A program made the translations under genes and the position numbers. Below, one piece after another: positions 6,287 through 9,205 of a DNA stretch of 9,205 nucleotides. Origin of the DNA: an uncultured Oscillibacter sp. (lineage in GTDB: Bacteria > Bacillota > Clostridia > Oscillospirales > Oscillospiraceae); assembly GCF_910587525.1 (NCBI RefSeq), contig NZ_CAJULS010000095.1, positions 1-9,205 of the forward strand. Direction: 5' to 3'. How positions within the stretch are numbered: the stretch's first letter is position 1; every line of letters starts with the position of its first letter. The notes beneath the pieces were generated by a model. That model saw only the letters and a program-made list of their open reading frames with translations. It searched no databases and was not told the origin of the DNA.

Positions 6287-6520
6287 TTGAAATCAGCGAT
6301 GAACGGGAAAATAATGGATTCCGCAGCGCTCAGAGAGGACTGGCCGTCGGCTGTGAGCCGGTCCGCGCCGCGCCGTTTGGTTCGCCCGGGAGCCGCCGTG
6401 GAGACACGGCCGGCCGCCCTCCGTTACAGGGGCCAGAGCGCGCGCCGTCAGGCGCGAATCCGGGTGGTACCGCGGAGGGTTTGCCTTTCGTCCCAGGTGT
6501 TGGGGCGAGGGGTATTTTTT
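6287..6520 (+). ncRNA. T-box riboswitch, phenylalanine specific
   Basis: This leader RNA reads uncharged tRNA and permits read-through when it is scarce. The T-box core AATCCGGGTGGTACCGCGG lies at 6457-6475; its TGGT bulge suits a tRNA acceptor NCCA end with discriminator A, as in tRNA-Phe. Stem I shows GATGAACGGG at the base (6299-6307), the AGAGA bulge (6332-6336) and an upper stem GGACTGGC/GCCGGTCC (6337-6344 with 6357-6364). CGGG (6304-6307) pairs with CCCG (6385-6388), which places TTC (6381-6383) with its following purine in the specifier position. UUC is a Phe codon, matching pheS downstream. The antiterminator competes with the terminator at 6484-6520. The class is certain and the Phe assignment is strong. 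Confidence 0.93.
6484..6520 (+). terminator. T-box regulatory terminator
   Basis: A 12-bp stem with G-U pairs, CCTTTCGTCCCA (6484-6495) and TGGGGCGAGGGG (6501-6512), has a GGTGT loop and is followed by TATTTTTT (6513-6520). Its left arm includes the TCCC that can pair with the CGGG of the T-box core, giving the alternative antiterminator form. Confidence 0.88.
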
Positions 6521-6564
6521 ATGCCTGAGGCAACCTTTAATTTTATAGAAAGAAGGAAATTCCT

Positions 6565-7434
6565 TTGCAATCCCTATGGAAAAGAATTCTCGCCCTTCTC
6601 CTAACTCTGGCTGTGCTGTTTTCACTGGCAGGCTGCCAATCCTCCGGTAATGCGGACAATCCCTATGACGGCCAAAAGCTGCCCGTCCTGATGTACCACC
6701 ATGTAGTGGAGGACGGCCAGGAGTGCAACGACATGACCATCACCGCCTCCCGCCTGCGGGAGGATCTCCAGTGGCTTCAGGACAACGGCTATACCACCGT
6801 CCTGCCCCGGGAGCTGGCGGCGGGAGAGCCCCTGCCGGAAAAGCCCGTCCTCATCACTTTTGACGACGGCTACCGCAGCAACTACAACCTGGCCTTTCCC
6901 ATCTTTCAAGAGTTTGAGGCCAAGGTGGTCATCTCTGTCATGGTCTATATGCAGGACCACGCCGCCAGCGACTTCGTCACCTGGGCCATGTGCCGGGAGA
7001 TGATAGACTCCGGCCTCATTGAGATCGGCTCCCACACCTATCTCCTCCATAACCTGGATGAGCGGGGCGGAAGCTTTGACCCGGAGGGCACCAACGGCGT
7101 CCAGCGGAAACCCGAAGAGACTGACGAGGCGTTTCAAACTCGGGTACTGGACGACATCCAGCTGAGCTACGACCTGATCGCGGAGAAGCTGGAACAGCCC
7201 CCCATCTTCTTCGCCTATCCCTTCGGCCTGACAGAGCCGGACGCTGATAAGCTGATTCAGGAGCTGTTTCCTGTCACGGCGGTGACGCTGCCCAAAACAG
7301 CGGACCTCTCCGACGGTCTGTATGACCTGCCCCGGCAGACCGTCACCATGAACAAGAGCCTGGACAGCATTCTGAACCCGCCGCTGAAAACCGTGGTCAA
7401 GGCCAAAATCAAGGATTTCTTTGGTCTTTCGTGA
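6565..7434 (+). CDS. Lipoprotein polysaccharide deacetylase (CE4 / NodB family)
   Basis: This is a metal-dependent carbohydrate-esterase-family-4 deacetylase, probably acting on N-acetylated cell-wall or surface sugars outside the membrane. The start is TTG at 6565, after AAGGA with 5-8 nt spacing; no ATG fits. The signal ends in LAGC, so C24 should be lipid-anchored. The domain opens with PVLMYHHV (40-47), the first CE4 motif is TFDDGY (98-103), the metal histidines are H157 and H162 in SHTYLLHN, and AYPFG is at 217-221. The HTxxxH spacing and MYHH opening are closer to PgaB/IcaB-type enzymes than to PgdA. No glycan synthase genes are nearby, so the substrate is not shown. It is the first gene behind a Phe T-box, an unusual setting for a wall enzyme. 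Confidence 0.9.
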   Translation: MQSLWKRILALLLTLAVLFSLAGCQSSGNADNPYDGQKLPVLMYHHVVEDGQECNDMTITASRLREDLQWLQDNGYTTVLPRELAAGEPLPEKPVLITFDDGYRSNYNLAFPIFQEFEAKVVISVMVYMQDHAASDFVTWAMCREMIDSGLIEIGSHTYLLHNLDERGGSFDPEGTNGVQRKPEETDEAFQTRVLDDIQLSYDLIAEKLEQPPIFFAYPFGLTEPDADKLIQELFPVTAVTLPKTADLSDGLYDLPRQTVTMNKSLDSILNPPLKTVVKAKIKDFFGLS

Positions 7435-7446
7435 AGGAGATGCGTT

Positions 7447-8247
7447 ATGCGGGTACGGGTTTACGATGAAGCGTCCCGGACGTATTTCCATTCAGAGCTG
7501 TACGCCGCTTTGTACAGCGGTATCTTTGAGCGGTATCTCATCATGCGGGAGGGACGTCTGTTTCTGGCAGACAAGCGCCGCCGGGAGGGAAATTCCTATT
7601 ACTCCCAAATCCACCTCATTGACCCGGACTTTCCAGAGGACTGGATCACCCTGACCAATGGAAGCATCTCCGATTTCCCGGACTTTCCCAAGCACCTGCC
7701 CGAGGACAAGTGGACCGCATTCCGGGGCTTCCCCTGGGTCTGGGAGGACAAGGACGCGCTGCGCCGCCTGCTGCGCGGGGAAGCTGTTCCTCTTTCGGAG
7801 ACGTTTTTTCCACCTGTCTCCTCCCTCCTTCCCGGCTGGAGCTATGTGCTCTCTCAGGAGGAAGCGGAGACGCTGCTGCGGAGCTACCATGACTTTCACG
7901 ATTCCGTTCTGGTGGACCTCCGCTATACCAGCGGCTCGGAACAGCTTCCAGACGGCAGTATGCGGGTCGCCGATTATATCCGCCAGGTGACCATGCGCTT
8001 CCACAGCGACTGGGCGCCGCCCCTCGAAATGGCATTTGAGGGCGTAGAGGGATTGGACCTCCGCCCCGCTAACGAGGACTGCTTCTCCTGTCTGGAGGAA
8101 GCCACCCTCCGCTTCCGGGACGGGTCTGTGTTCTTCTGCGACGGATTTTGTGAGGATGAAGCCTCGTACCCCGGCACTAAAATTTCAGCCTATTCTCTGC
8201 GCTGGCGGTTCCTGCCGCCTGTAAAGCAGCAATCCACATCCAAGTAA
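7447..8247 (+). CDS. Uncharacterised 266-aa cytoplasmic protein
   Basis: I do not recognise the family. ATG 7447 follows AAGGAG with 7-nt spacing, 12 nt after the deacetylase stop, so it is part of the operon. There is no signal peptide, membrane segment or lipobox. It is rich in aromatic and acidic residues (Phe, Trp, Tyr). The first half has WITLTNGSISDFPDF and FRGFPWVWED. The second half has a compact beta-rich stretch with YHDFHDSVLVDLRY, MAFEGVEGLDLRP, ATLRFRDGSVFFCDGF and SAYSLRWRF, including several cysteines. That second part has the feel of a small stand-alone domain seen in housekeeping or immunity-type proteins, but I cannot name it. Position between the deacetylase and pheS is the main clue to its role. 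Confidence 0.85.
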   Translation: MRVRVYDEASRTYFHSELYAALYSGIFERYLIMREGRLFLADKRRREGNSYYSQIHLIDPDFPEDWITLTNGSISDFPDFPKHLPEDKWTAFRGFPWVWEDKDALRRLLRGEAVPLSETFFPPVSSLLPGWSYVLSQEEAETLLRSYHDFHDSVLVDLRYTSGSEQLPDGSMRVADYIRQVTMRFHSDWAPPLEMAFEGVEGLDLRPANEDCFSCLEEATLRFRDGSVFFCDGFCEDEASYPGTKISAYSLRWRFLPPVKQQSTSK

Positions 8248-8262
8248 AGGAGTTAAACGCAT

Positions 8263-9159
8263 ATGAAAGCACAACTGGAAGCCATTCGCAAAGGCGCGCT
8301 GGAGGCCATCGCCGCAACCCAGGCCGTGGCGGACCTGGAGTCCCTCCGGGTGAAGTACCTGGGCAAAAAGGGCGAGCTCACCGCAGTCCTCAAACAGATG
8401 GGCAAGCTCTCCGCCGAGGAGCGCCCCGCTATGGGACAGATGGCAAACGATGTCCGCGCCCGTCTGGAGGAGGCCATCGAGGCCCAGTCCGCCGCCCTCT
8501 CCCAGAAGGCCCTGGAGGCCCGGCTGAAGCTGGAGGCCGTGGATGTCACCATTCCCGGCAAAAAGCCCGTTCAGGGACACAAGCACCCCATGTACTCCGT
8601 GCTGGACGAGATGAAGGAGATCTTTTTGAACATGGGCTTTGAGATCATGGACGGCCCGGAGATCGAACAGGCGGACTACAACTTCACCAAGCTCAACGCC
8701 CCGGAGAACCACCCCTCTCGGGACTGGACCGATACCTTCTATTTGAAGGAGGACTCCTCCGTCCTGCTGCGGTCTCAGACCTCCCCCATGCAGATCCGGG
8801 CCATGGAGACCTACGGCGTGCCCATCCGCATGATCTCCGCCGGACGGGTGTACCGCAAGGACGAGGTGGACTCCACCCACTCCCCCATGTTCCACCAGAT
8901 CGAGGGCCTGGTGGTAGACAAGGGCATCACCATGGCGGATTTGAAGGGGACGCTGAACGCTGTCATCCGGGAGATTTACGGCCCCGAGACCGTCACCCGC
9001 TTCCGGCCTCACCATTTTCCCTTCACCGAGCCCAGCTGCGAGGTGGACATCCAGTGCTACAAGTGCGGCGGAAAGGGCTGCCCCACCTGCAAGGGCGAGG
9101 GCTGGATCGAAATCCTGGGCGCCGGCATGGTCCACCCCAGGGTGCTCCGGAACTGCGGC
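8263..9159 (+). CDS. pheS: Phenylalanyl-tRNA synthetase alpha subunit, 3' end missing
   Basis: This is the catalytic subunit of the alpha2-beta2 enzyme that charges tRNA-Phe in the cytoplasm. Residues 1-90 form the helical tRNA-binding N-terminal arm, followed by the class II synthetase core from about residue 105. Recognisable core stretches are HPMYSVLDEM, RSQTSPMQIRAM, motif 2 around GRVYRKDEVDSTHSPMFHQ (194-212), and FTEPSCEVDIQC then GWIEILGAGMVHPRV near 280-294. Four cysteines in CYKCGGKGCPTC fit a metal site of some bacterial PheS. ATG 8263 follows AAAGGAG, 15 nt after the upstream stop. Genuine sequence ends at residue 299 (RNCG). Motif 3 and roughly 40 residues are absent because adapter sequence replaces them. 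The frame continues into adapter by chance. pheT is expected beyond the contig. Confidence 0.97.
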
Positions 9160-9205
9160 AGATCGGAAGAGCGTCGTGTAGGGAAAGAGTGTAGATCTCG
9201 GTGGT
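9160..9205. other. Illumina adapter contamination at the contig end
   Basis: From AGATCGGAAGAGCGTCGTGT at 9160 to the last base, the sequence matches the well-known Illumina TruSeq universal adapter in read-through orientation (reverse complement of the P5-side adapter). It is not genomic. It happens to extend the pheS frame with RSEERRVGKECRSRW, a tail that should be trimmed from any protein prediction. Confidence 0.97.

Noticed and set aside
6280..6604. Short open frames on both strands over the T-box leader
   Set aside because: The stretch is a structured riboswitch and terminator; the frames have no ribosome binding site and are explained by high GC.
6622..7491. Minus-strand open frame of 289 codons opposite the deacetylase
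   Set aside because: The plus strand encodes a clear CE4 enzyme with all motifs; the antisense frame lacks any recognisable motif and is a codon-bias shadow.
8185..9135. Minus-strand open frame of 316 codons opposite pheS
   Set aside because: It is antisense to a canonical PheS, low in complexity (His, Gly, Leu, Val) and crosses a gene boundary; a shadow frame.
1..9205. CRISPR array, tRNA or rRNA genes, insertion sequence or prophage
   Set aside because: I saw no spaced direct repeats, no cloverleaf, and no transposase, integrase or terminal repeat in the window.

Overview
This 9.2-kb window is a contig fragment, GC-rich and densely coding, from a low-G+C-lineage (Firmicutes) relative with high GC. 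The best guess is a gut Clostridia of the Oscillospiraceae type. The support is an alr/mazF neighbourhood like that of Bacillus, a T-box riboswitch, strong AGGAGG-type ribosome binding sites, an AbrB/SpoVT-type regulator and a Gram-positive style PheS. The species cannot be named from the sequence alone.

Layout. On the minus strand, reading right to left from about 5144, a near-consensus sigma-A promoter drives a tightly packed gene row. The order is a 77-aa AbrB-like regulator, a protein resembling L-2-amino-thiazoline-4-carboxylate hydrolases, bifunctional Nnr (NAD(P)HX repair), a small lipoprotein and alanine racemase. A 167-nt interval of hairpins and a short ORF follows, then a MazF/EndoA RNase toxin, and finally the first 56 codons of a secreted protein cut by the contig start. 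The run lipoprotein-alr-mazF mirrors the Bacillus subtilis ydcC-alr-ndoAI-ndoA locus, but no full-size antitoxin gene lies between alr and mazF.

On the plus strand, divergent from the AbrB operon, is a helix-turn-helix XRE regulator fused to six predicted membrane segments, ended by a clear hairpin terminator. Next come a sigma-A promoter and a complete T-box riboswitch with a UUC (Phe) specifier and a terminator. They lead into a lipoprotein polysaccharide deacetylase, a 266-aa protein I do not recognise, and pheS. All three genes are closely spaced, so the deacetylase and the unknown protein appear to be under phenylalanyl-tRNA control with pheS.

The last 46 bases (9160-9205) are not biological. 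They match the Illumina TruSeq adapter read-through sequence and replace the 3' end of pheS. Any protein ending in the adapter translation is an artefact.
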